Below, piece by piece: positions 1-9,700 of a stretch of DNA of 41,648 bases. The translations under genes were made by a program, and so were the position numbers. Position 1 is the stretch's first letter, and every line of letters begins with the position of its first letter. This DNA comes from Promethearchaeota archaeon. GTDB lineage: Archaea; Asgardarchaeota; Lokiarchaeia; Sigynarchaeales; SOKP01. The stretch covers positions 1 to 41,648 of the forward strand of contig JAHPYY010000143.1 in NCBI GenBank assembly GCA_019058515.1, given 5' to 3'. The notes under the pieces are model-generated. The model did not search any database. It was given only the letters and a program-made list of their open reading frames with translations, and had not been told where the DNA came from.

Positions 1-146
1 ACCAACTTAACGACTTTTTAAAAATGGCGGCAACGGACATCGTAGTATACTGCCCTTACTGCTACAGGGAAAATCTCGAAGCCGATTATACAAATTGTCC
101 TGAGTGCGATAGCCTTAACCCTCTGCGAGAAGGAGGATTTATTTAA
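1..146 (+). CDS. C-terminal zinc-ribbon end of a protein cut by the window edge
   Basis: The frame is open from the left edge and ends at TAA 144-146. About 47 residues are visible. The tail carries a CPYC pair and, 16 residues later, a CPEC pair, a classic four-cysteine zinc ribbon, and ends shortly after it in NPLREGGFI. The rest of the protein lies outside the window, so no function can be given. A T-rich run follows the stop directly and could end the transcript. The ATG at 24 is in frame but too close to the ribbon to be convincing as the true start. The short open frame on the opposite strand here has no recognisable content. Confidence 0.55.
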   Translation, partial: QLNDFLKMAATDIVVYCPYCYRENLEADYTNCPECDSLNPLREGGFI

Positions 147-310
147 TTTTTTTTCTTTTACCTCTATTTCCCATCTATTCATAGTTTTTGAAAAGTATAA
201 CTGATCGTATGTATCAAACAACTGCGTTTAACTTTGAAATATATCTTTGCGAGACTCAGCGATTGCGTTACCTCTGACGATTTAAATAACGCAGATTCCT
301 ACTAAATACA

Positions 311-318
311 TTTAAATA
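311..318 (+). promoter_or_regulatory. TATA box of the 341-784 gene
   Basis: TTTAAATA lies 23-30 bases before the ATG at 341, the standard spacing for an archaeal promoter giving a leaderless or nearly leaderless message. No ribosome binding site is visible in front of the ATG. Confidence 0.55.
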
Positions 319-340
319 CCATTTTAACTATTACGAAAGT

Positions 341-784
341 ATGTCAGAACTAGGGTATTCTCAACTCAAAGGGAAAGGACTCTTAGTGGGAGAATTCACA
401 AAAACCTTTCTAAAGGAGATCGCGGGTACGAATATACGGATAAAGGAAATGTCGAACACAGCGAACGAGATCGCCCTTAAAATGTCTACCTCGCATTTTA
501 CTAAAGGTTTATTTCACGCGGTAAACAACAACGGAGATTTAGACTATATTTGTTTCATGGATTTCAACGAACGCCTTGTTAAGAAATTAGAGTACATCTT
601 TTTTCCCTTCGCACTAATAAGTATACCCTTGTTTCTGTTTGGACTTTTCTTTTTAGGATTATTCTTTTCCATTCCCTCTACATTAGGATTAATTTTCTTA
701 TATATATTAGACAATATTAAAAAACCCGAGTTTCGTCAAATCCCCAAGGCTCTGGATTTTGCGTTAAATGAGATAAAGCATTGA
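341..784 (+). CDS. Small membrane protein of unknown function
   Basis: 147 residues. I do not recognise the family. The first ~85 residues are soluble and mixed in character; residues ~88-125 form a long hydrophobic stretch (FFPFALISIPLFLFG and FFLGLFFSIPSTLGLIF) that fits a two-helix membrane hairpin, followed by a short charged tail. The soluble part is therefore probably attached to the membrane through its C-terminal third. The start follows a well-placed TATA box. The gene stands alone, convergent with the FmdE-like gene. The stop codon lies inside the first copy of a 15-bp repeat (see 780-839). Confidence 0.65.
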   Translation: MSELGYSQLKGKGLLVGEFTKTFLKEIAGTNIRIKEMSNTANEIALKMSTSHFTKGLFHAVNNNGDLDYICFMDFNERLVKKLEYIFFPFALISIPLFLFGLFFLGLFFSIPSTLGLIFLYILDNIKKPEFRQIPKALDFALNEIKH

Positions 785-839
785 GAAAATAACTCACGGC
801 AGTAGGAAAAGTGGACAAAAAGATATTGAGAAAATAACT
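780..839. repeat. Pair of 15-bp direct repeats between convergent genes
   Basis: ATTGAGAAAATAACT occurs exactly at 780-794 and again at 825-839. The first copy overlaps the TGA stop of the upstream gene. Nothing else in the gap suggests a function; a small local duplication is the simplest reading. Confidence 0.6.
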
Positions 840-848
840 TAATTAACT

Positions 849-885
849 TTATTTTTTTATTTATTCCTATTTTTTTTTTTTTCTT
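849..885 (+). terminator. T-rich probable transcription terminator
   Basis: Runs of T (7 and 12 bases) follow the 341-784 gene on the plus strand. Archaeal RNA polymerase ends transcripts at such U-tracts without needing a hairpin. It sits just before the end of the convergent FmdE-like gene. Confidence 0.4.
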
Positions 886-886
886 G

Positions 887-1330
887 TTAAATCTTGATAA
901 TTTGCATTCTAAACAGTTCCGAAGCTTTTCTTTTAACCAATCCTAGACCAATTTTCTCTAGTTCAGAATCCCTGGCCCCTTTAGGGATATTAGGGGGTTT
1001 TATCAGATTAATACTTAGTTTTTCTTCGCCTAGAGAGAATATCGCTCTCAATTCCGTGTCATTTATCAGCTGTATATTTCCTTTACCTAGCGTGCATCCG
1101 GAAAAGAATTGTATTCCGTCAACAACGCACGATTGAGGGGGCTTGACCCCAGTGCGCACAATAACGGTTTTTTTAAAAGGATCATCTCCTAGAATGTCGT
1201 TGCTAATAATGGCTATTTTAGCTCCGATTATTAAATATGGACCAATATGACCGTGGAACTTCCTTAAAATATCAATATTTTGAGTAATTGCATCGTAATT
1301 ATCACTAATTCTTTCGGTCAACATTAACAA
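887..1330 (-). CDS. FmdE-like protein (formylmethanofuran dehydrogenase subunit E family)
   Basis: 147 residues with the FmdE-family core: FHGHIGPYLIIGAKIA at residues ~25-40, with the conserved HGH, and further on a CVVDGIQFFSGCTLGKGNI-like stretch containing the conserved cysteines and the GCTxGKG signature. The zinc-finger C-terminus found in many methanogen FmdE proteins is absent, so this is the short single-domain form. Such stand-alone FmdE proteins are common outside methanogens; a tie to formylmethanofuran chemistry should not be assumed. No other fmd/fwd subunit is nearby. Translation may begin at either of the first two ATGs (residues 1 or 3). The gene diverges from mre11 across ~110 bases. 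Confidence 0.75.
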   Translation of the reverse strand: MLMLTERISDNYDAITQNIDILRKFHGHIGPYLIIGAKIAIISNDILGDDPFKKTVIVRTGVKPPQSCVVDGIQFFSGCTLGKGNIQLINDTELRAIFSLGEEKLSINLIKPPNIPKGARDSELEKIGLGLVKRKASELFRMQIIKI

Positions 1331-1438
1331 CTCTGTATTTAATTAGAATTTTTCAAAGTATTCACTTTTCTTAGGGGCTACTTGTTTTTAAAAATTGCTA
1401 ATGGATTAATTCTTTATCATAAAACCTTACATGTATTG

Positions 1439-2629
1439 ATGGAAATAACCTCTTTTTTTAAGGCTGTAGATCCCGATGACAAGTCGAAGAAGACTGAAAA
1501 GTATAATAACCACTTTAAATTCATTCACGCTAGCGATATTCATTTAGGAACAGCCCAATATAGTAATAATTCCAGAGCAGACGATTTCATATGGGCGTTT
1601 AACCAAATTCTTAATATAACAATCGAACAACGGGCCGATTTTCTATTATTGGGAGGGGATGTATTCACATCGTTAGAAATGTTACCCGGAAAATTTCTGA
1701 AGATCCTCGAAATTCTCCAGATATTTCACGAATGCACAAAAAACAAGGTCCCTATTATTTGTATCGAAGGAAACCACGATATACGGCGATTTTCTCGAGG
1801 GACAAGGTTTGAGAAGAGAGGTCAATCTTGGTTAAAAGTTCTTTCCAACTTAGGATTAATTGTTCTACTCGATGCTAGTTTCGATTCACCACCTAATCAA
1901 TTGTTTCCCAAATACGATTTTTCACTTCGAAAGGGGGGAAAAATAAGGATTAAGGATGCTATGATTTACGGAACTAGATACTTAGGAGAAAAACCCATAT
2001 CCGAATTATCTAAAATAAGAAAAGCAATCGATAAGGATAACAGGTGTTTTAAAATTCTAATACAACATTTCGGGATTGAGGGGCAAATGGAAAATGTTCC
2101 GGGAATAAAATTAGATTACGTGGAACCGTTAAGACACCGAATACATTATCTTGCTTTAGGGCACTTTCACAAGCAATATATCATTAATAACTGGATTTAC
2201 AATCCAGGTTCTTCCGAAGCGACGTGTTCTATAGATAACTCGTTTAAAAGAGGGGTATTTTTAGTAGAAGTCGAGCGTATTGAAGATGACTACGAAAAAA
2301 AAGTAACCACAGTTAGATTACAAAATAGAAGTTATATTTGGTCCACGATCCGGTTAACGACTTATTTTAAAAATAGGGAGGAGATCTATTCGAACATTAT
2401 AAAAGCTTTAAAGGAAAGATTAAGGTTGACTCCCATTCATTCAAACCAAACTAATTTAAGAGAGCCTGTGTTATACTTAAAGCTATGTGGGAAACAACCG
2501 TCTAACCAATCTAAAATCAACAAGAAGTCGTTGATTCAAAAGATTGTTGATAATTTTCCTGTGGTCGACTGTCGTATTTACGAAAAATACGACAATAGAA
2601 GCGTGTCTATTGTGAATTACATAAATTAG
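1439..2629 (+). CDS. mre11: DNA double-strand-break repair nuclease Mre11
   Basis: 396 residues from the ATG at 1439. An upstream TTG in frame would add 19 residues, but they match nothing typical, and TTTATCATA at 1412-1420 is a suitable TATA element for the ATG. Calcineurin-type phosphodiesterase motifs are in order: DIHLG (D33, H35), GGDVF (72-76), GNHD (111-114), QHFGIEGQ, and GHFH near residue 240. These bind the two metal ions used for 3'-5' exonuclease and endonuclease cutting during DNA end resection. The partner ATPase Rad50, usually next door in archaea, is not in this window; nor are HerA or NurA. The C-terminal third is divergent and would hold the Rad50-binding part. It ends in TAG. 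Confidence 0.9.
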   Translation: MEITSFFKAVDPDDKSKKTEKYNNHFKFIHASDIHLGTAQYSNNSRADDFIWAFNQILNITIEQRADFLLLGGDVFTSLEMLPGKFLKILEILQIFHECTKNKVPIICIEGNHDIRRFSRGTRFEKRGQSWLKVLSNLGLIVLLDASFDSPPNQLFPKYDFSLRKGGKIRIKDAMIYGTRYLGEKPISELSKIRKAIDKDNRCFKILIQHFGIEGQMENVPGIKLDYVEPLRHRIHYLALGHFHKQYIINNWIYNPGSSEATCSIDNSFKRGVFLVEVERIEDDYEKKVTTVRLQNRSYIWSTIRLTTYFKNREEIYSNIIKALKERLRLTPIHSNQTNLREPVLYLKLCGKQPSNQSKINKKSLIQKIVDNFPVVDCRIYEKYDNRSVSIVNYIN

Positions 2630-2680
2630 AAGATTTCGTATTTTGAGACGATAACAATTAAATTTTTTTTATGACTCATT

Positions 2681-3856
2681 CTACGGAATTCTCCTTTTTC
2701 TAATATAAATAAGCAAAAATAAAGATACAGAGACTACTGAAACTAATCCTATCGCCAAGTAAATTAATGAATTACTAATATAGGGTACCTCCGTAGACGC
2801 AAGTATATAATCAAACAACAAATTAGGAAAATTATAATTGGAACTGCCGGTAGACACTACAATCATTTTCAAATCAGGAACAACGGTAATATATTGTTCG
2901 TATGAACCTAAAGCAGTATATGCATTATATCGGTTATAAATCCACCATTGATACCCATAACCAGAACCATGTCCTTGATGAAACTCAATATTTATAGAAG
3001 AGGTGGTAGATTCGATAATCCAGTGTGATGGTACGAGCTGTGAGTTATTCCAAAGTCCATAATTCAAATAAAGGTACCCAAATTTCGCCATATCTCTGGG
3101 AGTGAGATACAACAATGTTCCTCCTACAGGCACACCCATACTATTTCTTCTCCATAAAAAATTCGTAATATTTAATGGAGTGAAGATTTTCTTTTTTGCA
3201 TAATCGTATGTTCCTTTTTCTGTCACCCTGTAAAGAATTTCAGCCAAAAGTTGCGAGCATCCCGTATTGTAATTCCAAACAGAACCTGGTTGATGCTCCA
3301 TTGGTTGATCTAATACATATTGAACCTAGTCATCCGCCCTCTGCATTTCGTAAAAATTTACTTGATCCGTCCACACAAGTCCACTCGTCATAGTAAGGAG
3401 ATGTTTAATTGTAATCGATTGCTTTCTAGAATCCATGTTTTCAAAAGTTTTATCAGGAAAATAATCAATCACACGCTCTTCAACGCTATCTATTAATCCT
3501 TCTTCAATAGCAATACCTATTAACGCAGAGGTAAACACTTTGGTACAAGAATATAAGTGATGCCTTTTACTTTCGTCGTAATTAGTTGATGGATATGACT
3601 CATAAACCAAATATCCATTACGGATTACTAGAATTGAATCAATTCCATTTACTAAGTTATTAAACTCCATATATGTTTCCATCTCGCTAAATTTCTGAGA
3701 GTTCAATTCTTGTTCCTCTGGAGAGGAGGGTTTCCATCCAGAGGAAGGCCAATAATCCTGATCAGCTGGTTTGAGTTGTATTTCGACTTCGAAACTATTG
3801 GAAGGAAAAAGGATAATACATAGGATGAAAGAGAAAATTAATAATCTGGAGTTCAT
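2681..3856 (-). pseudogene. Membrane-anchored beta-lactamase-family serine hydrolase, interrupted by an in-frame TAG
   Basis: Two open frames (3326-3856 and 2681-3301) lie in the same frame, separated only by TAG at 3326-3328; between them the codons VQYVLDQP read through without a break. The joined product is 391 residues. It has a signal peptide (residues 1-21), the class C beta-lactamase/penicillin-binding motif SxxK (SCTK, near residue 104), a second-motif stretch WNYNTG soon after the amber, a later GSYEQY segment, and a C-terminal membrane helix (LIYLAIGLVSVVSVSLFLLI) followed by RKRR. It is thus an extracellular hydrolase with a membrane tail. Relatives have a tryptophan where the TAG is (DDWVQYVLD), so TGG to TAG explains it. 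It is either a recent pseudogene, a sequence error, or a read-through gene. Substrate unknown. Confidence 0.8.
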
Positions 3857-3990
3857 TTTTAAAGGATTAAGTTTAGAATAGGGTATTCTATTAAACTTTT
3901 AAAACTTTAGTAATCTGTTTTCTAAATTAGCGTTTTCTAAAAAATTGGGAAAAATGTGGAACTTTAAAAAAAGCAGTGATTTCATTGCAG

Positions 3991-4752
3991 TCACATTTTT
4001 GTTTTAGTTTTTACGCTTTCAACGATTTTTGGTAGCACGTCTCCAATTTTATCGTGTATTACCACATCAGCATTGTTATCCATATCAGTTTCCATGATAT
4101 TTATAATAATTACTGGAACACCTGCGGCGAGTAATTTGCGCGGGTAAAACGTAACCGGATATACAGTTAACGAGCTGCCTAATACAAGAAGTAGGTCGCA
4201 AGTTGCCAACATCTTGTCTGCTTCAAATAAAGTCGAGGACTCAAGTGGTTCTCCGAAGAAAATAGCATTGGGTTTAAGCAAACCGTTACATTCACTGCAA
4301 GAAGGTGACTCACCTTTAATAACGCTGTTTATCATTTTTGTGATTGGGAACACCTTGCCACATCTCATACACTTAGCTTCGTGCGCCGTTCCATGAAGTT
4401 CTACTACATTTTTAGTCCCAGCCCTTTTATGTAGACCATCGATGTTTTGCGTAAGAACGCCTTTTAGTTTCCCCAGCTTCTGTAATTGAGTTAGAGCTTT
4501 GTGTCCTTTATTAGGTTTTGCCTTAAAGATCTTCATACCCATCTCGAGCATGAAGTTAAGGTTTCTCGAAGGATTTGCTACATAGGAGTGAATCGTCCCA
4601 AATTCGTCGGGATCGACTTTAGTCCACAATCCCGTGTCAGGACTGCGAAAATCGGGGATTTCCGATTCCGTACTCATCCCTGCTCCGGTTAATGCTACAA
4701 CATTGTGAGACTGTAGGATCAATTTCACCGCTTTCTTGATACCTGAGGACAT
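3991..4752 (-). CDS. Sir2-family NAD-dependent protein deacylase (sirtuin)
   Basis: 253 residues, the usual length for prokaryotic sirtuins. NAD-binding GAGMS at 23-27 followed by IPDFRS, TQNIDGLH at 101-108, catalytic His120 in ELHG, zinc ligands Cys128, 131, 152 and 155, then GSSLTVYP for the second half of the Rossmann fold. Sirtuins remove acetyl or longer acyl groups from lysine using NAD; in archaea a classical target is the chromatin protein Alba. The gene is single, flanked by its own gaps, with no partner acetyltransferase beside it (a GNAT gene is 12 kb away). The residues that select succinyl over acetyl groups cannot be judged safely here. Confidence 0.93.
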   Translation of the reverse strand: MSSGIKKAVKLILQSHNVVALTGAGMSTESEIPDFRSPDTGLWTKVDPDEFGTIHSYVANPSRNLNFMLEMGMKIFKAKPNKGHKALTQLQKLGKLKGVLTQNIDGLHKRAGTKNVVELHGTAHEAKCMRCGKVFPITKMINSVIKGESPSCSECNGLLKPNAIFFGEPLESSTLFEADKMLATCDLLLVLGSSLTVYPVTFYPRKLLAAGVPVIIINIMETDMDNNADVVIHDKIGDVLPKIVESVKTKTKM

Positions 4753-5026
4753 AATAACTTTTATTAGGTTGTGTACCGTGATTGAATTTTAAAAATCTAA
4801 CTACGTTACTAAGTATTCTATCTCAGCATTTATATAAGTGAATATAAAAAATCAATGGAATACATAGTTTTAAAATAAATTAATTTTATTAAAAGATCAT
4901 AATTATATTCATACAATTAATCATATAACTTACCTATTTAATACAGAGTATAAATATCCTAGTGTTGAGGATAATAATGGTATATGATTTTATAACAATG
5001 AAATAACCTAAAATGGTGAAAAGATC

Positions 5027-5566
5027 ATTTCGAAATCGTTTATCTACAAATTAGCAATTGTTGGCGACGGTGGTGTAGGCAAGACTTCAATGGTATTAAG
5101 ATACTGTGAAAACTCCTTTAAAGAAAATTATATTATGACCATTGGGAGTAATTTTTCAACTAAAACCGTGAATTTACCAGATTACCCGGATTTTGTGGTT
5201 AAATTACAACTTTGGGACTTAGCAGGACAAAAACACTTTAGTTTCGTTAGACCACCTTTTTATCGAGGAGCTGCAGGGGTAGTTTATGTATTCGATCTTA
5301 CAAGGCGGAGTTCGTTTCAAAACATGCCAAATTGGAAGGAAGAGGTGGAAAAAGTCGTTGGATTGAAACCTAGTATGCTTGTGGGAAACAAAATTGACCT
5401 CGTCACAGAAGGAAAGCGAGAAATAAGCTCACCAGAAGGGGAAGCGTTAATGACGGAGATAGGTTCTTTAGGGTATTACGAAACTAGTGCTAGAGAAGGT
5501 ACTAATGTAGATGATCTTTTTACTCAAATAACTTTGTCCATATTAAAAGCTTCGAATAAGATTTAA
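5027..5566 (+). CDS. Ras/Rab-like small GTPase with a non-standard start
   Basis: All five G motifs are present (numbering from ATT 5027): GDGGVGKT 13-20, a switch I threonine in TIGSNF, WDLAGQ 63-68, NKID 121-124 and SAR around 154. The gene encodes ~179 residues, a full Ras-superfamily domain, and the C-terminus lacks the prenylation cysteines of eukaryotic Rabs. The frame has no ATG, GTG or TTG between an upstream stop (TAA 5009-5011) and the P-loop; the first ATG (5090) falls after GKTS and would destroy nucleotide binding. ATT 5027 lies 7 bases after GGTGA (5015-5019), the binding site used elsewhere in this window. The alternative is one A missing from the run at 5019-5022, which would join ATG 5013 to this frame. 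Expansion of such GTPases is an Asgard hallmark. Confidence 0.88.
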   Translation: MSKSFIYKLAIVGDGGVGKTSMVLRYCENSFKENYIMTIGSNFSTKTVNLPDYPDFVVKLQLWDLAGQKHFSFVRPPFYRGAAGVVYVFDLTRRSSFQNMPNWKEEVEKVVGLKPSMLVGNKIDLVTEGKREISSPEGEALMTEIGSLGYYETSAREGTNVDDLFTQITLSILKASNKI

Positions 5567-5666
5567 ACCGTTTTATTTTCAGTATTTTCAGAGTTCTGGT
5601 TTTTATAAAATATTTAAAAAAATTATAAATTCTATTCTTAATTAGAACCTAATATACCAATAGTAC

Positions 5667-5676
5667 TTTAAAAATA
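5667..5676 (+). promoter_or_regulatory. TATA box of psmA
   Basis: TTTAAAAATA ends 23 bases before the ATG at 5699, the expected archaeal promoter position. It gives psmA its own promoter although it follows the GTPase gene in the same direction. Confidence 0.45.
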
Positions 5677-5698
5677 ATATAAACGAGATAAAGTTATA

Positions 5699-6421
5699 AT
5701 GTTTGGACAGGGAGCAGTTAAGTACGACCGAGCTCTTACCGTATTTTCTCCAGAAGGTCGTTTATATCAAGTAGAATACGCTTTAGAAGCTGTGCGTAGA
5801 GGAACCCTAGCAGTTGCAGCAAAATCCAATGCCGATGTGTGCCTTGCTGCTCAAATTAAGGTTCCAACGAAATTAATGGACGCGGACTCAATCGATAAAT
5901 TATTTCAGATTGATGAACATATCGGGGTAGCAATTTCAGGACTTCACGCAGATTCTCGAGCTTTAATAAATCATTCTCGCGTGCAAGCTCAATCGTTCCG
6001 ATTAACTTACGAGGAACCTGTTAGATTAAACATGTTAGTAAAAACTATTGCCGATACCTATCAAATGTACACTCAATATGGAGGTATACGTCCTTTTGGT
6101 TGTGCATTGTTTTTTATAGGAATTGACGCAGGAGGCCCTCAGATTTTTACGACATCTCCAAGTGGCATATATAGATCCTTTAAAGCGTATGCCTTAGGAA
6201 ACGGAGAAGCTACCGCACGCGAATACTTAAAAGAAAATTATAAGCCAGATTTATCTTTTAATGATTTAGTAAAATTAACACTAAGAGCGTTAATAGAAAC
6301 AATGGAAGAAGAGCCATCTAAAGATAACATTAGATTAGCCTTCATAAAATCGGAAGACAAAAAGTTTCACGCGTGTTCTAAGGACGAAATTGAAAAGTTT
6401 TTGGGAACTTTACAGGAATAA
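5699..6421 (+). CDS. psmA: Archaeal 20S proteasome alpha subunit
   Basis: 240 residues. The N-terminus MFGQGAVKYDRALTVFSPEG followed by RLYQVEYA is the near-invariant proteasome alpha signature (gate helix H0 region). The body has the family segments for the ring contacts, with GIRPFGCALFFIGID near residue 140 and the GNGEATAREYL region. Alpha subunits form the outer heptameric rings and gate of the 20S core and dock the AAA regulators; they have no catalytic threonine, as here. No beta subunit, PAN or other proteasome gene is in the window, so it is probably transcribed alone from the TATA box upstream. Confidence 0.96.
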   Translation: MFGQGAVKYDRALTVFSPEGRLYQVEYALEAVRRGTLAVAAKSNADVCLAAQIKVPTKLMDADSIDKLFQIDEHIGVAISGLHADSRALINHSRVQAQSFRLTYEEPVRLNMLVKTIADTYQMYTQYGGIRPFGCALFFIGIDAGGPQIFTTSPSGIYRSFKAYALGNGEATAREYLKENYKPDLSFNDLVKLTLRALIETMEEEPSKDNIRLAFIKSEDKKFHACSKDEIEKFLGTLQE

Positions 6422-6752
6422 AAACTAATGATTGAGGATTTGAAGTAATTTTCTTTACACAAGTCAAACTTAAACGCCAGAAGAGAACTAATCCTTTAAG
6501 TTTGGCAATCTGACCTCATTTAATTCGAAATTCATTCTCAATTTTTGTTATCTTTTATGTAACGGAAAATTCAGATTAAAAAAAAAATAGGGTTTCTTGT
6601 ATTTAAAATTGGAGAATATGGTCTATATAGTTCTCTCACTTAGTAATTACCTAATAGGACTTCCTTATGTACACTTAATTGAGTGAGCATTAATTAAAGT
6701 TGATGTGCTTCTCTGTGATTTAAAGAAAAATAAAGAAAATTGTAAAAAAAAA
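6422..6752. other. 331-base gap between convergent psmA and the UPF0182 gene
   Basis: No open frame of note and no RNA gene recognised. It holds several A and T runs suited to transcript ends on both strands, and a weak self-complementary CACTTAATTGAGTG. I see nothing else. Confidence 0.5.
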
Positions 6753-9700
6753 TTAAGTTACTTCGATTGTCATTTCGGTGGGAGTGTTGAAAATTTCTCC
6801 ATCGACAATTACATACCATTTATATCTTAGAATCACATCAGCGGTATTAGGTTCAACGAAGCCTGTAAGAGTTAATCCTTCACCAAAATATAAGTTGGTA
6901 TTTACGACTGTAAAGTTGTATCCATTATATCCATCGAATGAAACAGTAGACTTAGAAAGAGGCTCGTATTTAGAAGGTACAATTAGATCGACATCAACGG
7001 GAGCAGCAGAGTAAACGGACAATACAACTTGGATATTTAACGGATTTGAATTATAGTTAGTGTTGTCGTTTTTTAGAATTATTTCAAAACTCGCTAAATC
7101 GTTTGGAAAATCCATTGAGGATTCCATTTCCAAAGAATAAGTCAATTGCTTTTCGATATAAGGGGCTCCTCCCTGTATATCTAAGTTTTCATATGCTTCA
7201 ATCGCATTCGAACCATACCCTACCTCACGCGTAAACGCTTCAACGAATCCTGCCAACTTTAACTCTTGAAGGTCTCCCGCTCGACTGTAGGTTGGTATGT
7301 AATAATATACTGATCCTCCAATTGGGTAAAGTAGAGTATTTCCATTTCTCGCGTTTGCAATTAACGAGAAATCTTGCGTCGCTTCAGATTGATAGGTGTC
7401 TCTCGCAGTATTTGGTCCAATCAAATTCACATTCGAACCTCGAGTGTAATAGAAGATAACCTGACCAAAATGGGATCCATGCCTTACGACATACATCCCT
7501 GCCAATAATTTCGCTTCTTGACCGACATATTCAACTAAATCGATTCCCACATATTCGATACCTTCTCCTAAATCAGATTCTATGTAGAATAAATCTCCCT
7601 CGGCGGGTCGTTCCTGAAAATCATCTGCTCTCTTCCAAGTCGTTGGATCTTGAACATGGTAAATGTAGCTTGCAGCAAGCTGAAGTTCAAATAAAGTTTC
7701 TGGATATCGTAATTGTGCTCTTAACCAGCTTGGAGCTGTTTTCCAATTGTATTTAGTAAAATAGATGCTCCATAGTGGAGCCGTTGGATCCCCAATGCTG
7801 GAAAGCGCAGGATTCTTGTAAAATTCTAAATCCCCGTTTAATAGATCAATTAAACATACCCCTAAAAATCTTAAAATGCGAGAATTCGAATATGCACCAA
7901 CATTTATGTAAGTAAAGATGGAGACAACATAGTACATTTTACCTTTCGATATATCAAATACAAGGTAGGGATCGTTATCTATTTCCAGTCCGGGAAGTAA
8001 AATCGCTTCGACCCTCGTTTTAATGTTCCTATTAATTAAATAATTTTGCGCTTCGGGAGAACTGGAATATGCAAATAAGCCTAGGTTTACTGTTTTCCAG
8101 AAGGCTTCTAAACCAATCAAAGAACCGTCGGGATCTCCCTCGTATCGATACACATTGTTTGGGATGCCTTTAGCCCATTCTGTGCCTAATAAAATATCGG
8201 AGTCGTAAGCTCCTACAGCACCACTTAGACTACCGTATAAATCTTCTTCAGAATCTGTATACGTTGTTTGTATATACTTTTGACTCTCGCTTTCGCCAAA
8301 AAATATAGGGTAATTTTCAGAAATGTTAAAAGCTGTTCCTACATTTACTAGATCTCCAGTAAAGGTATCCATGGCTAAGAATCCTTCAACATGATCGTAT
8401 AGTTCCGTATTAGTTTGAACCGCATCCCCCTGTATTTGCGAGAATCTCACGGTTTTTGGAGCGACCCAATATTCACGATTATTGATATAAACGATATCAG
8501 AATCTGCCAATCCCTCGTAAGTGGACCCTATTGAAGCTGCAAGGTATTGAACAGCGAAATCCTGATCGTACTGGCGAACCTGACTTACCATTTGCTGATC
8601 TGGTGTTTGTGAAGACTCGGAGAAATCGGTTATGGGCTTTTCTTCAAACATTGAAAGCCCTGCACAGGTTCTAGTCCATGCAATTTGCCTTTGAATTTTT
8701 TTATTCCAAACTTGTTCCGTCCATACGGACGCATCTCCAAGAAGTACATATGGTCCAGCACTAATAAAAAGAGGAACTAAAACTATGATTAGCACTCCTA
8801 TTCCCATAATCATAACCTTTTTCCTCTGAGCGTCGAAAATGATGTAATTATTTGGATTATCGGAGATTTTTGCTTTTCCATAAAGTAAAATCACGATACC
8901 TAAAATCAAAAATCCAAAAAATCCAAAAAATACAGCCCAGATTTGAATTAATTGCACACCATCTAAAGCTAATGTTGGAAGGGAAAATATTCCAATTCCA
9001 AAGAACATACTGATAAGAATGAAGAAATACGAGAGTAGGTTAAAATCATTTCTTTGGACATAAAGATTTTGAATTAACTTCAGGATGATTCTAAAAATAA
9101 TTACTCCAAAAATAAATCCTACAATCGGTAATACAAGATTGGTGTAGACGAATATCGTAACAATATCCATGTTGTATCTATTGAATAATACATTAAAAGC
9201 ATCGGGAATCAAAGTCGTCACATCTATGCTAATTGAACCATTTTGGATCAAGTAAATCGTCCAGGAAAATTGGTTGTCTGCATCAATTAGTTGACCAAAT
9301 AAGTAGAAAAGACAAAATCCTGCGGTCCACCAAAATAAGGCGGATTTAATCCTAGAGGGTTTTCCAAACCTAAGCCGCGTACCAACTATTGTCAATAGTA
9401 CTCTATCTGGAGGAATCGACATTATTACGCACCCGATTATTGCCCCAATTAGAGCAGTCTTATTAAAGAATACTCCGTTAGACCAAAAATCTAAAAAAAG
9501 AAAATCGAAGTAATCTACACCTCCCGCTTTTGAGTTGTATAACTGTTGCTGCAAGCTAACAGACCCAAACCACGCAGGCCAAATCCAAAAGATTGAGATC
9601 ACTGCAATCAGAGCAGCAATGATTAAAATGTAAGGAAAAACCTTTCTAATTCCTCTCCGACTACTCGATTGAATATATCGGTACCTTTCAGGAGGTTTTC

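Noticed and set aside
18..221. Open frame of 67 codons on the minus strand at the left edge
   Set aside because: It lies over the zinc-ribbon tail on the plus strand, has no recognisable content, and the CxxC pairs on the plus strand are the stronger signal.
5090..5566. ATG 5090 as the start of the small GTPase
   Set aside because: It falls after the P-loop GDGGVGKT and would remove nucleotide binding.
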